DNA of 64,000 bases from an uncultured Roseiflexus sp. (GTDB lineage Bacteria; Chloroflexota; Chloroflexia; Chloroflexales; Roseiflexaceae), in NCBI GenBank assembly GCA_937935075.1, contig CALGYB010000039.1, forward strand, positions 1 to 64,000. The letters are read 5' to 3'. How positions within the stretch are numbered: the first letter of the stretch is position 1; the number at the start of each line of letters is the position of its first letter. Positions 8,146 through 15,270 of the stretch are shown here, one piece after another. The notes under the pieces are model-generated. The model had not been told where the DNA came from. It searched no databases and was given only the letters and a program-made list of their open reading frames with translations. The position numbers were made by a program, and so were the translations under genes.

Positions 8146-8166
8146 ACCCTCGAACTCGCTGATCCG

Positions 8167-10830
8167 TCAGACGATAAATGCGCCCGGATTGAGGCGTCCA
8201 TCCGCGCCCCAGCGCCGCCGCATCTCCTGCATCCGGTCGAGCGCGTCGGGCGTGAAGCCCCACCGGTCGAAGCGCGCGCGCGCCGGCGCCGCCAGTGCGA
8301 TAGCGTAGCCGTTGAGCGTGCGCGCAGCGATGCGCAGGCGATCCAGCATGCGGGATGCATCCTCCGGGTGCGGCGCCGGCGCGCGCACATACACCTGCCC
8401 CGCCGCCAGATCCGTCAGATACGACTCATTCCCGCCAAAACCGGCGCGCTGCATGAACGCGCGGATATCCTTCGGCGCAACCCCAACCCGCACCAGCAAG
8501 TCTTCCGGTTGTGCGGCATTGATGAATGCGCCCCACAGATCGCAGCCTGAAGGCGCGTTGATCTGAACCGCCGGAATGTCGGCGCTGCGCAGCGCAGCGC
8601 GCACGGCGGCAATCTCCGCCGTGACATCCTCTGCCAGCCCTTCGGCAGTGTAGACGAGCAGCGTTGTTGGGCGACGATCCAGCGCCACCGGCAACTCTGA
8701 CAGCCAATCCCCGCCATCGGCGATCTCCAGTGTCAGCACCGCTGACGCAACCAGCGACTGCTGCGCCAGCGCTGCACCAACGTCGAGCGCCTGCGCAATC
8801 CGCCGTGGCGTGGCGATCACGGTTGCACGCGCGCGCGGCAGCGGCGCCAGTTTCAACGTCACATCACAGAGCAGCCCTAACGTCCCATGTGCGCCAACGT
8901 GCACTTTATGCAGATCGTACCCCGCCACATTCTTGACCACCGGTCGCCCAATGCGTGCCACGCGCCCGTCGGGAAGGGCGATGGTCGCCGCCAGCAGCAT
9001 GTCGCGGATGCTGCCGTAGCGCATGCGGAGCGGTGCATTGGCATTCGCCGCAATCAGGCCGCCAATCGTCGCAGCAGACCAGGGGGATGCCAGCGGCGCC
9101 CACATCCGGTGTTCTTGCAACACTGCCTGCAACTCCTCCAGCCGCATCCCGGCGCCAACGGTCACATACAGGTCTTCCGGGGCAAGCGCGCGAATGCCGG
9201 ACAGACACCCGGTGGAGAGCACTGCATCGGCAGGCGGCAAAAGCGCCGATTTCGTCCCGCCACCGCGAATGCGCACGCTCTTCCCTGCATCGATAAGGGC
9301 GTGCAGCGTTTCTGCCGCTTCCTCCGGGCTTTCTGGCGTAGCGACAGGTGGTGTGGCAGACGCTTCCGCTATTTCCGGCGAGTGTATGACCGGCGCCGAG
9401 TCTGTCGGACGCCCATTGTGCGACGGCGCAACCACCTCTTCACGCGGCGGCAGCACCTTTCCGGGGTTCATAATACCCACCGGATCGAAGATCTCCTTCA
9501 TATCCCACATCAATGAAAGTTCGGTGGGACCGTACATGAGCGACATAAACGCGCGCTTTTCAATGCCGACGCCATGCTCGCCGGTGATGCTGCCGCCTGC
9601 TGCGACGCATGCAGCCAGGATTTTGCGCCCGGTTTCGAGGATGCGCGCAATCAGCGTTCGATCCGAGGGGTCTTCGATCAGAATGAGCGGGTGCAGGTTG
9701 CCGTCGCCAGCGTGGAATACATGACCGGTGCGGAACCCGTCCGCTTCGATGATTTGATTGACGATCGCAAGTGTTTCCGCCAGTTTGCTGCGTGGCACGG
9801 TGCCATCGAGCAGATAGTATGCCGGCGCCAGCCGCGCCATCGCGCCGGCTGCGCTCTTGCGCGCAAACCAGATGCGGTCACGCTCGGCAGCGCTTTGCGC
9901 AATGCGCATTTCGCGCACATTGCACTCGCGAAGCGTTGCTTCGATCTCGGCGATTTGCGGTCCGACGCTTTCGGGGTACCCATCGACCTCGATGATCAGC
10001 ACTGCGCCGGCATCGAGCGGCAATCCGGGATGGGCATACTCCTCGACAATGCGCACAATGCTCGAGTCCATCATTTCCATCGTTGCCGGCACTAACCCAC
10101 GTGCAATAATGGCTGAGACCGCTTCTCCGGCGTGTTCAACACTGTCGAAGGCTGCCAGCATGGTGCGCACGGCGGGCGGGTCGCGCAGCACGCGCAGATC
10201 GGCGCGGGTGATGATGCCGAGTGTGCCTTCACTGCCGACAAACAGCGCCGTCAGGTCGTATGCTGGCATATCAAATGCGCGTCCGCCGGTGTGAATGATT
10301 CGTCCGTCGCTCAGCACAACTTCAAGCCCGGTGACATAGTTGCTCGTGACGCCATATTTGAAGCAGTGCGGTCCGCCAGCGTTTGTGCCGATATTACCGC
10401 CGATCGTCGCCGTGCGCTGACTTGAGGGGTCGGGCGGAAAGAACAGACCGTGCTTGCGCACCTGGTTATCGAAGATCAGGTTCACCGTCCCGGCTTCGAC
10501 AACCGCGCTGTGCCCGATCAGGTCCAGTTCCAGCACCTTGTTCATCAGGCCAAGTTGCACCACCAGCCCGCCGATTTCGGGCACAGCGCCGCCAGCCAGC
10601 CCGGTGCCCGAACCGCGCGCAATCAGGGGGGTGCGATGTTCGGCAGCCCAGCGCACCACCTGGACAACCTCATCAACTGAACGGGGAAACACGACGCCAT
10701 CGGGATGTCCGCGGTCGAAACTGCCATCGACTTCGTAGGTGATCAGTTGCGCCGGATCGACGACAACGCGATCGGGACCGAGACGTGCGGCGAGATCGGC
10801 AAGCAGCGCCTGAGTATCAGCAGTGGTCAT
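8167..10830 (-). CDS. GlcD-GlcE fusion: FAD-linked (glycolate-type) oxidase
   Basis: An 887-aa protein starting at 10830 (GAGG upstream). Residues 1-about 480 are GlcD-like: an FAD PCMH domain (IARGSGTGLAGGAV, SSQRTATIGGNIGTNAGG) and a C-terminal oxidase domain with GDGNLHP and TGEHGVGIEKR. After a linker rich in P/S/E, residues about 540-887 are GlcE-like: a second PCMH domain (IRGGGTKSALL, ATIGGLIAANANAP) ending in GRLNPGAF. In Escherichia coli GlcD and GlcE are separate subunits that act with the iron-sulfur subunit GlcF to oxidise glycolate to glyoxylate. No GlcF-like gene is adjacent. The substrate may be glycolate, lactate or another 2-hydroxyacid. Confidence 0.85.
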   Translation of the reverse strand: MTTADTQALLADLAARLGPDRVVVDPAQLITYEVDGSFDRGHPDGVVFPRSVDEVVQVVRWAAEHRTPLIARGSGTGLAGGAVPEIGGLVVQLGLMNKVLELDLIGHSAVVEAGTVNLIFDNQVRKHGLFFPPDPSSQRTATIGGNIGTNAGGPHCFKYGVTSNYVTGLEVVLSDGRIIHTGGRAFDMPAYDLTALFVGSEGTLGIITRADLRVLRDPPAVRTMLAAFDSVEHAGEAVSAIIARGLVPATMEMMDSSIVRIVEEYAHPGLPLDAGAVLIIEVDGYPESVGPQIAEIEATLRECNVREMRIAQSAAERDRIWFARKSAAGAMARLAPAYYLLDGTVPRSKLAETLAIVNQIIEADGFRTGHVFHAGDGNLHPLILIEDPSDRTLIARILETGRKILAACVAAGGSITGEHGVGIEKRAFMSLMYGPTELSLMWDMKEIFDPVGIMNPGKVLPPREEVVAPSHNGRPTDSAPVIHSPEIAEASATPPVATPESPEEAAETLHALIDAGKSVRIRGGGTKSALLPPADAVLSTGCLSGIRALAPEDLYVTVGAGMRLEELQAVLQEHRMWAPLASPWSAATIGGLIAANANAPLRMRYGSIRDMLLAATIALPDGRVARIGRPVVKNVAGYDLHKVHVGAHGTLGLLCDVTLKLAPLPRARATVIATPRRIAQALDVGAALAQQSLVASAVLTLEIADGGDWLSELPVALDRRPTTLLVYTAEGLAEDVTAEIAAVRAALRSADIPAVQINAPSGCDLWGAFINAAQPEDLLVRVGVAPKDIRAFMQRAGFGGNESYLTDLAAGQVYVRAPAPHPEDASRMLDRLRIAARTLNGYAIALAAPARARFDRWGFTPDALDRMQEMRRRWGADGRLNPGAFIV

Positions 10831-10956
10831 AGCATCCTCGCATCTGGTGTTCTGCTTTGCGGGTATGCGTCTCAGTATATCATACATGCGCGCGGCGCTG
10901 TGTTGATCGCCTGTCTTTCTTCTCGTGGGCGCCTGACAGATGTATTCATTGGCAGG

Positions 10957-11002
10957 AAAAAAAAGCATCCGGCGTCTCACAGTGCGGAAACGCCGGATGC
11001 TT
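10957..11002 (-). terminator. Intrinsic terminator of the FKBP gene
   Basis: Read on the minus strand, AAGCATCCGGCGT (11002-10990) pairs with ACGCCGGATGCTT (10975-10963) and is followed by a run of eight T (10964-10957). It lies 24 bp after the FKBP stop codon. This is the clearest rho-independent terminator in the window. Confidence 0.9.
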
Positions 11003-11025
11003 GTTCTATGTGCCGAAATTGTCGG

Positions 11026-11454
11026 CTATTCAATTGCCACCAGTTCGATATCGAATGTCAATGTGGCGCCTGCCAGCGGATGATTGGCGTCGAATGTCAC
11101 ATCGGACGGCGACACATCGCGCACTGTAACGATGAACGTCTGACCGTCGGGGCGACGCATCTGATACTGCTCGCCAACTGCCGGATCGATCTGCGGTGGA
11201 AGTTCATCACGGCTCAGCGAGAAGACCAGCTCATCGTGATATTCGCCATACGCCTGATCTGGCGTCAGCACAGTGCGGCGCGTCTCACCCTCCTGCATGC
11301 CGACCACTGCCTCCTCGAACCCCTGAATGACCTGCCCGCTGCCCAGCGTAAACACCAGCGGTTCACGACCGTGCGAACTGTCGAAGACGGTGCCATCTTC
11401 CAGCGTGCCGGTGTAGTGCACTGTCACGGTGTCGCCAGTTTGTGCCGTTGCCAT
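11026..11454 (-). CDS. FKBP-type peptidyl-prolyl cis-trans isomerase (SlyD-like)
   Basis: A 142-aa protein with no signal peptide, so probably a cytoplasmic folding helper. It opens MATAQTGDTVTVHYTGTLEDG and has FDSS, GSGQVIQGFE and the C-terminal LTFDIELVAIE strand of FKBP folds. The insert between them (LTPDQAYGEYHDELV... VTFDANHPLAG) is the chaperone flap of SlyD-type FKBPs. The ATG at 11454 follows an AGGAG. It is monocistronic, with a promoter at 11562-11590 and a strong terminator. Confidence 0.9.
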   Translation of the reverse strand: MATAQTGDTVTVHYTGTLEDGTVFDSSHGREPLVFTLGSGQVIQGFEEAVVGMQEGETRRTVLTPDQAYGEYHDELVFSLSRDELPPQIDPAVGEQYQMRRPDGQTFIVTVRDVSPSDVTFDANHPLAGATLTFDIELVAIE

Positions 11455-11561
11455 TGTGTACTCCTGTTTGGTAGCGGCTCGACGATATCGCCGGGCGTGT
11501 GATGCGCATGCACATCCAGGCCAGGAGATGGCGCAAGCCACATCTGTTGTTGCATACGTAC

Positions 11562-11590
11562 AGCATACCATGTGAATGGCAAGGGTGCAA
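11562..11590 (-). promoter_or_regulatory. FKBP promoter
   Basis: On the minus strand TTGCAC (11590-11585), a 17-bp spacer and TATGCT (11567-11562) fit a sigma70-type promoter. It implies a 5' untranslated region of about 100 nt. Confidence 0.5.
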
Positions 11591-11632
11591 AGCGTGTGCA
11601 CGCAGTAAGTATTCACGGTTGCGATAAACGAT

Positions 11633-11738
11633 GCCGCCAGTCGCCCCAAAATGGGGGTTCGGGGGCTGCCCCCGAAAAGGAGCAGCGGCGGCGGAATAGC
11701 CTCAGCGAGCGCCAACGCACGGCGCCCCGAGGCGCCGC
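11633..11738 (+). repeat. Dispersed GC-rich repeat, copy 1
   Basis: The sequence from GCCGCCAGTCGCCCC to CGCACGGCGCCCC matches the reverse complement of 46742-46853 with scattered substitutions and small indels. Shared blocks include CCCCCGAAA, GCGGCGGCGGAA and CGCCAACGCACGGCG. It lies between two divergent genes and has no coding sense. Confidence 0.7.
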
Positions 11739-11967
11739 ATATCACGCCTGCGCTCGCAGGACAAGTGTGAACAGGCGCCGCACGCACAGGGCGCAGTCAT
11801 GAATTGACAATCTCATCGTTCGTTTCTCACGCTTCATTCGCCATCGTGTACAATAGAGAATGATAAGACAATCAAACGCCCGCTTTCAGCCTTCTGTCGT
11901 GTGCAGCACATATTCGGCGGAAGCCTGCGCCGCTTCCCGAAAACTGCACTGGAAAGCGAGGCCATGG

Positions 11968-12639
11968 ATGCCGGTCGAAAGCGCCGAGATTCGTCGCGTC
12001 GAGTTATTTGCCGATCTGCCGGAGCAAGAGTGTGTTGCGCTGGCGTCGATTGCGCTGCGCGTGCGCTACGCCGCCGGCGCGACGCTCTTTCTTGCTGGCG
12101 ATCCATCGCCTGGGCTATATGTGCTCCTCAGCGGTCGGGTGCGCCTGTCACGCATATCGCCAAACGGTCGTGAGCAGGTCATCCATATCGTTACACCAGG
12201 GCATCATTTCAATTCCGTACCCGTGTTCGACGGCGGTCCGTGTCCGGTCAACGCATCGGCTCAGACCGACGTGACGGCGCTGTTGTTTCCAGGCGAGCGG
12301 CTCCATGCCCTCATTCTGGAACATCCGGCGGTTGCGCTGCGCCTGCTGGCCGACTCGTGCAGGTATCTGCGGCAGTTGGTGGATCTGGTGGACGATCTGG
12401 CGCTCACCACGGTGCAGGGTCGCCTGGCGCGTCTGTTGCTGACGCAGGCGGAATCTGGCGAGCAGGGTTTCGTTCAGCCGCTCACCCAAAGTGAAATGGC
12501 GGCGCGCCTTGGCACGGTGCGCGAGATGGTCGGACGATCACTGAAGACCTTCGAGGCAATGGGGCTGATCCGCATTGAGCGCGGTGTCATCGTCATCGTT
12601 GATCGCACAGGTCTTGAACGTGAAAGTGAACGGGAATGA
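11968..12639 (+). CDS. Crp/Fnr family transcriptional regulator
   Basis: A 223-aa regulator. The cyclic-nucleotide-type sensor domain spans residues about 10-120 (GATLFLAGDPSPGLYVLLSG), the dimer helix about 120-150, and the winged helix about 150-215. The recognition helix LGTVREMVGRSL carries R185-E186-x3-R190, the same triad that CRP uses (R180, E181, R185) to read TGTGA. FNR-type N-terminal cysteines are absent, so it is not a classical iron-sulfur FNR. The ATG at 11968 has GAGG upstream; an earlier in-frame start would add 36 unlike residues. TGTGA-type palindromes occur at the cd1 and ferredoxin-ccmE promoters, its likely targets (inference). Confidence 0.85.
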   Translation: MPVESAEIRRVELFADLPEQECVALASIALRVRYAAGATLFLAGDPSPGLYVLLSGRVRLSRISPNGREQVIHIVTPGHHFNSVPVFDGGPCPVNASAQTDVTALLFPGERLHALILEHPAVALRLLADSCRYLRQLVDLVDDLALTTVQGRLARLLLTQAESGEQGFVQPLTQSEMAARLGTVREMVGRSLKTFEAMGLIRIERGVIVIVDRTGLERESERE

Positions 12640-12650
12640 AACCGAACTGC

Positions 12651-12710
12651 GGGCAGGCGAAGGCATTGCCTTCACCTGCCCGGCGGTCGCTGAGCGGGTC
12701 GAAGCGCCGC
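12651..12710. repeat. Two hairpins after the crp gene, the second a constant-loop hairpin (copy 2)
   Basis: GGGCAGGCGAAGGCA (12651-12665) pairs, with one mismatch, with TGCCTTCACCTGCCC ending at 12681. Next, GCGGTCGCT (12683-12691) and AGCGCCGC (12703-12710) flank the loop GAGCGGGTCGA. No U-run follows either. They may mark the 3' end of the crp transcript and of the convergent ccmE transcript. Confidence 0.5.
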
Positions 12711-12740
12711 ACGTCCCATGGCGATGTTTCGGATAAGCGA

Positions 12741-13160
12741 TTAGCGCGCAATATCCTGCTCGTGGTATTTTGACGGACACTTGACCAGCACCTGATCGGC
12801 AAGGAAGAACTGCTGATTCGCGTCGTATCGTCCGATGACTACAATGCTCGTCGCCAATTCGAAGTGCGACGGTTTCGGCTCATGGCTGACGATTGTGACC
12901 CGTCGACCGGTTTCGTCCTCAAGAACGAACGTAAATCGTCCCTGCGCATCATACGTTCCCGCGCTGCTGAGAAAGCCGACCAGTTGAACACTGCGCCCGC
13001 TCTCGATCGCCTCATCGATGCGCTCCGTATAGGGGCGGAACGAGTCCCGCAGCCCGCCATAACTGAGGAGCGCCGCCGCAACGATCAGAATTATTCCCGC
13101 AGCCTGCACCGGCGTGACAGGCAGGCGGCGCTGATGCGGAAGGACCGTGCGCCGGATCAT
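12741..13160 (-). CDS. ccmE: CcmE-like heme chaperone, CxxxY type
   Basis: A 139-aa protein with one N-terminal membrane anchor (about 16-36) and an OB-fold (VQLVGFLSSAGTYDAQGRFTF). CcmE carries heme to apocytochromes in system I cytochrome c maturation, binding it through His in the motif HxxxY. Here the motif is C128-PSK-Y132 within LVKCPSKYHE, the CxxxY variant described for some archaea and sulfate reducers. The start codon overlaps the ferredoxin stop (ATGA), so the two are coupled. No other ccm gene is adjacent. Confidence 0.75.
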   Translation of the reverse strand: MIRRTVLPHQRRLPVTPVQAAGIILIVAAALLSYGGLRDSFRPYTERIDEAIESGRSVQLVGFLSSAGTYDAQGRFTFVLEDETGRRVTIVSHEPKPSHFELATSIVVIGRYDANQQFFLADQVLVKCPSKYHEQDIAR

Positions 13161-13384
13161 ACACTCCTCCATTGCTGGCTGGTCTCGAACACGATGATGA
13201 AGGGACGCCCAATTGCGCCGGTGGGGCATGCCCGCTCACAGGCATCACAATAGGTGCAATCGTATGGGCGAACAATGACGGCTTTGTGCTTGATCAGTTC
13301 CACCGCCTGTGTCGGACAGTGCTGCACACACTGTCCACAGCCGGTGCAGCGGTCGTGATTGATCGCAGGAAGCGTCCAGGGCAT
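13157..13384 (-). CDS. 2[4Fe-4S] ferredoxin
   Basis: A 75-aa protein with two classic cluster motifs: CTGCGQCVQHCP near residues 12-23 and CTYCDACERACP near residues 43-54. It would carry electrons at low potential in the cytoplasm. The start at 13384 has AGAGGAG upstream; the longer frame is rejected because it would begin inside the promoter. It is the first gene of a two-gene operon with ccmE. Its promoter resembles that of the cd1 gene, which hints that it supplies electrons under the same condition. Confidence 0.85.
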   Translation of the reverse strand: MPWTLPAINHDRCTGCGQCVQHCPTQAVELIKHKAVIVRPYDCTYCDACERACPTGAIGRPFIIVFETSQQWRSV

Positions 13385-13428
13385 GGTTATGTGCTCCTCT
13401 CTGCTTGAGCGCCCGCATTCTGACCTCC

Positions 13429-13471
13429 AGTGTACTCTGGCAGGAACGCCTCGTCTGTGACTTTTCTCGCA
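13429..13471 (-). promoter_or_regulatory. Class II Crp/Fnr-type promoter of ferredoxin-ccmE
   Basis: The near-perfect palindrome TGTGA-CTTTTC-TCGCA (13456-13471) lies, on the minus strand, 21 bp upstream of TACACT (13434-13429). Palindrome core and spacing equal those of the cd1 promoter, and even the spacer shares GACG and TTCCTGC. The site also lies 72 bp before the divergent rarD gene and could act there too. Confidence 0.75.
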
Positions 13472-13542
13472 CTCAACGTCGATGACAGATTGTGGTACGA
13501 TAGCGGGGTTGTCGTTCATTTGCTCTGGCGCAGGCGGTATCT

Positions 13543-14475
13543 ATGAACAAAGGCGTGCTCTACGCGGCAGGCGCCTATGCCTGTTGGGGATTGCTTCCCG
13601 TCTTCTGGAAATTGTTACAGCACATCGATGCGCTCGAGATTGTCGCGCATCGGATCATCTGGGCGCTGGCGTTTGCCGTCGTTCTCCTGACTGCCAGCAG
13701 ACGCTGGTCGCGGATCAGCATCGTCTGGCGAAACCGGCGTGTGCTGGCGACTTTTCTGGTCACCGGCGTGTTGCTCACGGCAAACTGGTTTGTCTACATC
13801 TGGGGGGTGAACACCAATCACATTGTCGAGACCAGCCTGGGCTATTTCATCAACCCGCTGGTCAATGTGCTGCTTGGCGCGCTGGTGCTGAAAGAACGCC
13901 TGCGCATCGGGCAGGGCCTGGCAATGAGCGTGGCGCTGATCGGCGTGCTGTACCTGACGTTTCAGTACGGATCGTTTCCGTGGATTGCACTCGTTCTGGC
14001 TGGTACGTTCGCGCTCTACGGCTTATTGCGCAAAACCGCATCACTTGACTCGCTCAACGGCTTTTCACTCGAAACGGCGCTCCTGACCCCGCCCATGGTC
14101 GCATTTCTGGCATACCGTGAACTGACGATGCACACCACGTTCATCCACGGCGATCCGTTGACCTGGCTCCTCCTGATCGCCGCCGGACCAATCACCGCGA
14201 TCCCGCTCTTGCTCTTTGCCGCCGGCGCGCGGCGGGTCTCGCTGGTGACGCTGGGGGTGTTGCAGTATATCGCGCCAACCTTGCAGTTCCTGATCGGTGT
14301 CGGTTTGTACGGCGAACCGTTGACATTGCCGCGACTGATCGGGTTTGTGCTGATCTGGACGGCGCTGGCGATCTATACCTTCGATAGCATGGTGTACCGG
14401 CAGGTGGTCTCGGCGCCGTTGCCTGCGGCGCCTGAGACGCCTGATACAATCGAGCAAGCGCTAAATCGCCCATGA
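13543..14475 (+). CDS. rarD: RarD-type EamA/DMT transporter
   Basis: A 310-aa membrane protein with about ten predicted helices. The start MNKGVLYAAGAYACWGLLPV and the phrase NWFVYIWGVNTNHIVETSLG are characteristic of RarD proteins in the drug/metabolite transporter superfamily. The transported substrate is unknown for the family; the name comes from chloramphenicol sensitivity phenotypes. The last 30 residues are a hydrophilic tail. It is transcribed away from the ferredoxin gene and shares its regulatory region. Confidence 0.9.
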   Translation: MNKGVLYAAGAYACWGLLPVFWKLLQHIDALEIVAHRIIWALAFAVVLLTASRRWSRISIVWRNRRVLATFLVTGVLLTANWFVYIWGVNTNHIVETSLGYFINPLVNVLLGALVLKERLRIGQGLAMSVALIGVLYLTFQYGSFPWIALVLAGTFALYGLLRKTASLDSLNGFSLETALLTPPMVAFLAYRELTMHTTFIHGDPLTWLLLIAAGPITAIPLLLFAAGARRVSLVTLGVLQYIAPTLQFLIGVGLYGEPLTLPRLIGFVLIWTALAIYTFDSMVYRQVVSAPLPAAPETPDTIEQALNRP

Positions 14476-14484
14476 TGGGCCTGA

Positions 14485-14585
14485 GTGGAGCGGCTGACGT
14501 TGGCTGAGCCTGTGGAGCGGCTGACGTTGGCTGAGCCTGTGGAGCGGCTGACGTTGGCTGAGCCTGTCGAAGCCAACGTCAGCCG
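14485..14585. repeat. Three 27-bp tandem units ending in a constant-loop hairpin (copy 3)
   Basis: The unit GTGGAGCGGCTGACGTTGGC/TGAGCCT repeats at 14485, 14512 and 14539 without spacers. The last unit pairs with an inverted copy: a perfect 15-bp stem CGGCTGACGTTGGCT (14545-14559) / AGCCAACGTCAGCCG (14571-14585) around the loop GAGCCTGTCGA. It begins 10 bp after the rarD stop, so it may also act as a transcript end. Confidence 0.75.
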
Positions 14586-14680
14586 CAAGACGGGCAATAC
14601 AGGCCTGACATGTCCGATTTCGACCAGGAAATTGACATCGCTCTGAGCGCTCGCTTCACCGCAGGCAACTGAGCCGAAGA

Positions 14681-14915
14681 TGATACTAACTTGCGGTCAG
14701 TCAGACAAGATGTTCGAGCGCCTGGTTCGCAAGGCGTAACAATCCACAACGCCCTGGCATCAGCAGCCCCAACGGGGCTTGCACGTGCGGTGAGCGCCGT
14801 CGAACCGCGTGCGGTGAGCGCCGTCGAATCGCGTGCGGTGCGCATGGTCGAACTGCGTCCTCAGCGAGGGCTTTAGCCCGCAGCGCCCCGGCAGTATGGT
14901 GCGAATGACCGCGCA
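14681..14915 (+). mobile_element. MITE-like dispersed element, copy A
   Basis: From TGATACTAACTTGCGGTCAG onward this stretch matches the reverse complement of 50235-50439. Shared blocks include the 'ACAAGATGTTCGAGCGC', 'GCATCAGCAGCCCC' and 'GAGGGCTTTAGCCCGCAGCG' parts. A 22-bp unit GTGAGCGCCGTCGAA(C/T)CGCG is duplicated inside this copy. It has no coding capacity, so it would be non-autonomous. Confidence 0.65.
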
Positions 14916-14975
14916 TGCGTATGAGATGATTGTAGCAAAATACTACATTACCGCCTGTGATCTGTGTAAAGATAT

Positions 14976-15096
14976 GAGTCCACTGCAAAAAGGCTTAACC
15001 ACAAAGGACACCAAGCGCACGAAGGTAAAAAATGAAGAGCATTTCCTTTGTGTCCCTTTGTGACCTTCGTGGTTACCGCTTTTTGCAGTGAAGTCA
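14976..15096. repeat. 121-bp imperfect palindromic element, copy 1
   Basis: It runs from GAGTCCACTGCAAAAAGGCT to TTTTGCAGTGAAGTC. The ends are inverted (CACTGCAAAAAG / CTTTTTGCAGTG type), and so are the inner parts (CCACAAAGGACAC / GTGTCCCTTTGTG). The whole can fold into one long hairpin. A nearly identical direct copy lies at 23128-23250. Both sit upstream of histidine kinase genes. Confidence 0.8.
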
Positions 15097-15270
15097 GATA
15101 TGCCATATTCCAAGAGAAGCCCGCACCGGAACGACAAGCATCGAAGTGGACGGTTTCGGGAATCGTTCGCTTACAGTGGTGCGTGCATGCACGTGCGCCC
15201 AACCCACGACTACGCAACGTCTGTCATGCTATAATCCATAATCTGGAACACGCTGCGTCGGAGGCGTGAG

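Larger units (their letters stand above)
11455..11967. other. Intergenic region between divergent FKBP and crp genes
   Basis: It contains the FKBP promoter and a 106-bp dispersed repeat. A TACAAT box at about 11847-11852 could be the -10 of the regulator gene, but its -35 is poor. No additional gene is evident. Confidence 0.55.
14476..15270. other. Repeat-filled intergenic region (about 800 bp)
   Basis: No gene is supported. In order it holds the 27-bp tandem units, a MITE-like element (14681-14915) and a long palindromic element (14976-15096). The palindrome CGTGCATGCACG (15182-15193) and a TATAAT box (15230-15235) upstream of the first histidine kinase follow. Small frames in it are translations of the repeats. 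Confidence 0.65.

Noticed and set aside
14485-14565. Three 27-bp units resembling a small CRISPR array
   Set aside because: The units are contiguous without unique spacers, and the last one forms an inverted-repeat hairpin.
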